From positions 1 through 21,559 of IMG/VR virus record IMGVR_UViG_3300042566_000361: a DNA stretch of 21,559 nucleotides. One strand, given 5' to 3'. Of the stretch, positions 21,543 through 21,559 are shown piece by piece. This DNA is from a virus. Each line of letters begins with the position of its first letter. The first letter of the stretch is position 1. Both the position numbers and the translations under genes were made by a program. The notes beneath the pieces are model-generated. The model searched no databases. It had not been told where the DNA came from and saw only the letters and a program-made list of their open reading frames with translations.

Positions 21543-21559
21543 AATAGATTGATTTAATT

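Overview
The window is a block of a tailed double-stranded DNA phage or prophage, most likely of a Bacteroidetes/Flavobacterium-type host. Every gene I accept lies on the minus strand, so it is transcribed from right to left. Host clues: the DNA is very AT-rich, starts lack Shine-Dalgarno sequences, the two real intergenic gaps carry promoters of the Bacteroidetes type (TTTG, about 19 bases, TAnnTTTG), and the tail proteins have the look of Flavobacterium-phage proteins. I see no integrase, repressor, lysis gene, tRNA or CRISPR array, so lifestyle cannot be decided.

Layout in transcription order. (1) 21542-19571: recombination genes: an ERF-type single-strand annealing protein, a YqaJ-type exonuclease, a NinG-like protein and a small unknown protein. 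(2) 19583-16700: an AT-rich cassette. It opens with a promoter and a compact pseudoknotted RNA ending in a strong terminator-like stem. Then come an unknown 121-aa protein, an IbrA-like PP-loop (DUF3440) protein, a small GNAT-like protein and an IbrB-like ParB/sulfiredoxin-fold protein, the last three joined by ATGA overlaps. A second promoter with a second pseudoknotted, terminator-like leader follows. (3) 16688-14267: a replisome-organizer-like protein, a 282-aa unknown, three very small genes (57, 50 and 25 aa; the last a membrane peptide) and a sigma-factor-like regulator. (4) 14301-9925: six overlapping glycosyltransferase-like genes. (5) 9925-8811: small proteins, including a CPLC-motif membrane protein and DUF3310. 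(6) 8794-7267: terminase small and large subunits. (7) 7247-1: tail genes: a tail-assembly chaperone with a probable -1 frameshift extension, an HK97 gp10-like protein, two tail/baseplate proteins, a tape measure protein and the first codons of one more gene. Portal, protease and capsid genes are not between terminase and tail, where they normally lie, so they must be outside the window.

The main discovery candidate is the cassette at 16700-19583. Two different RNAs with the same architecture bracket an IbrA/GNAT/IbrB group: promoter, upstream strand, terminator-like stem whose inner loop pairs back to that strand, then a U-run. They could be RNA attenuators/antiterminators, small RNAs, or sensors that control the cassette and the replication genes after it. 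The other notable points are the six-gene glycosyltransferase block, the probable programmed frameshift, the displaced capsid module and a chain of translationally coupled micro-genes.
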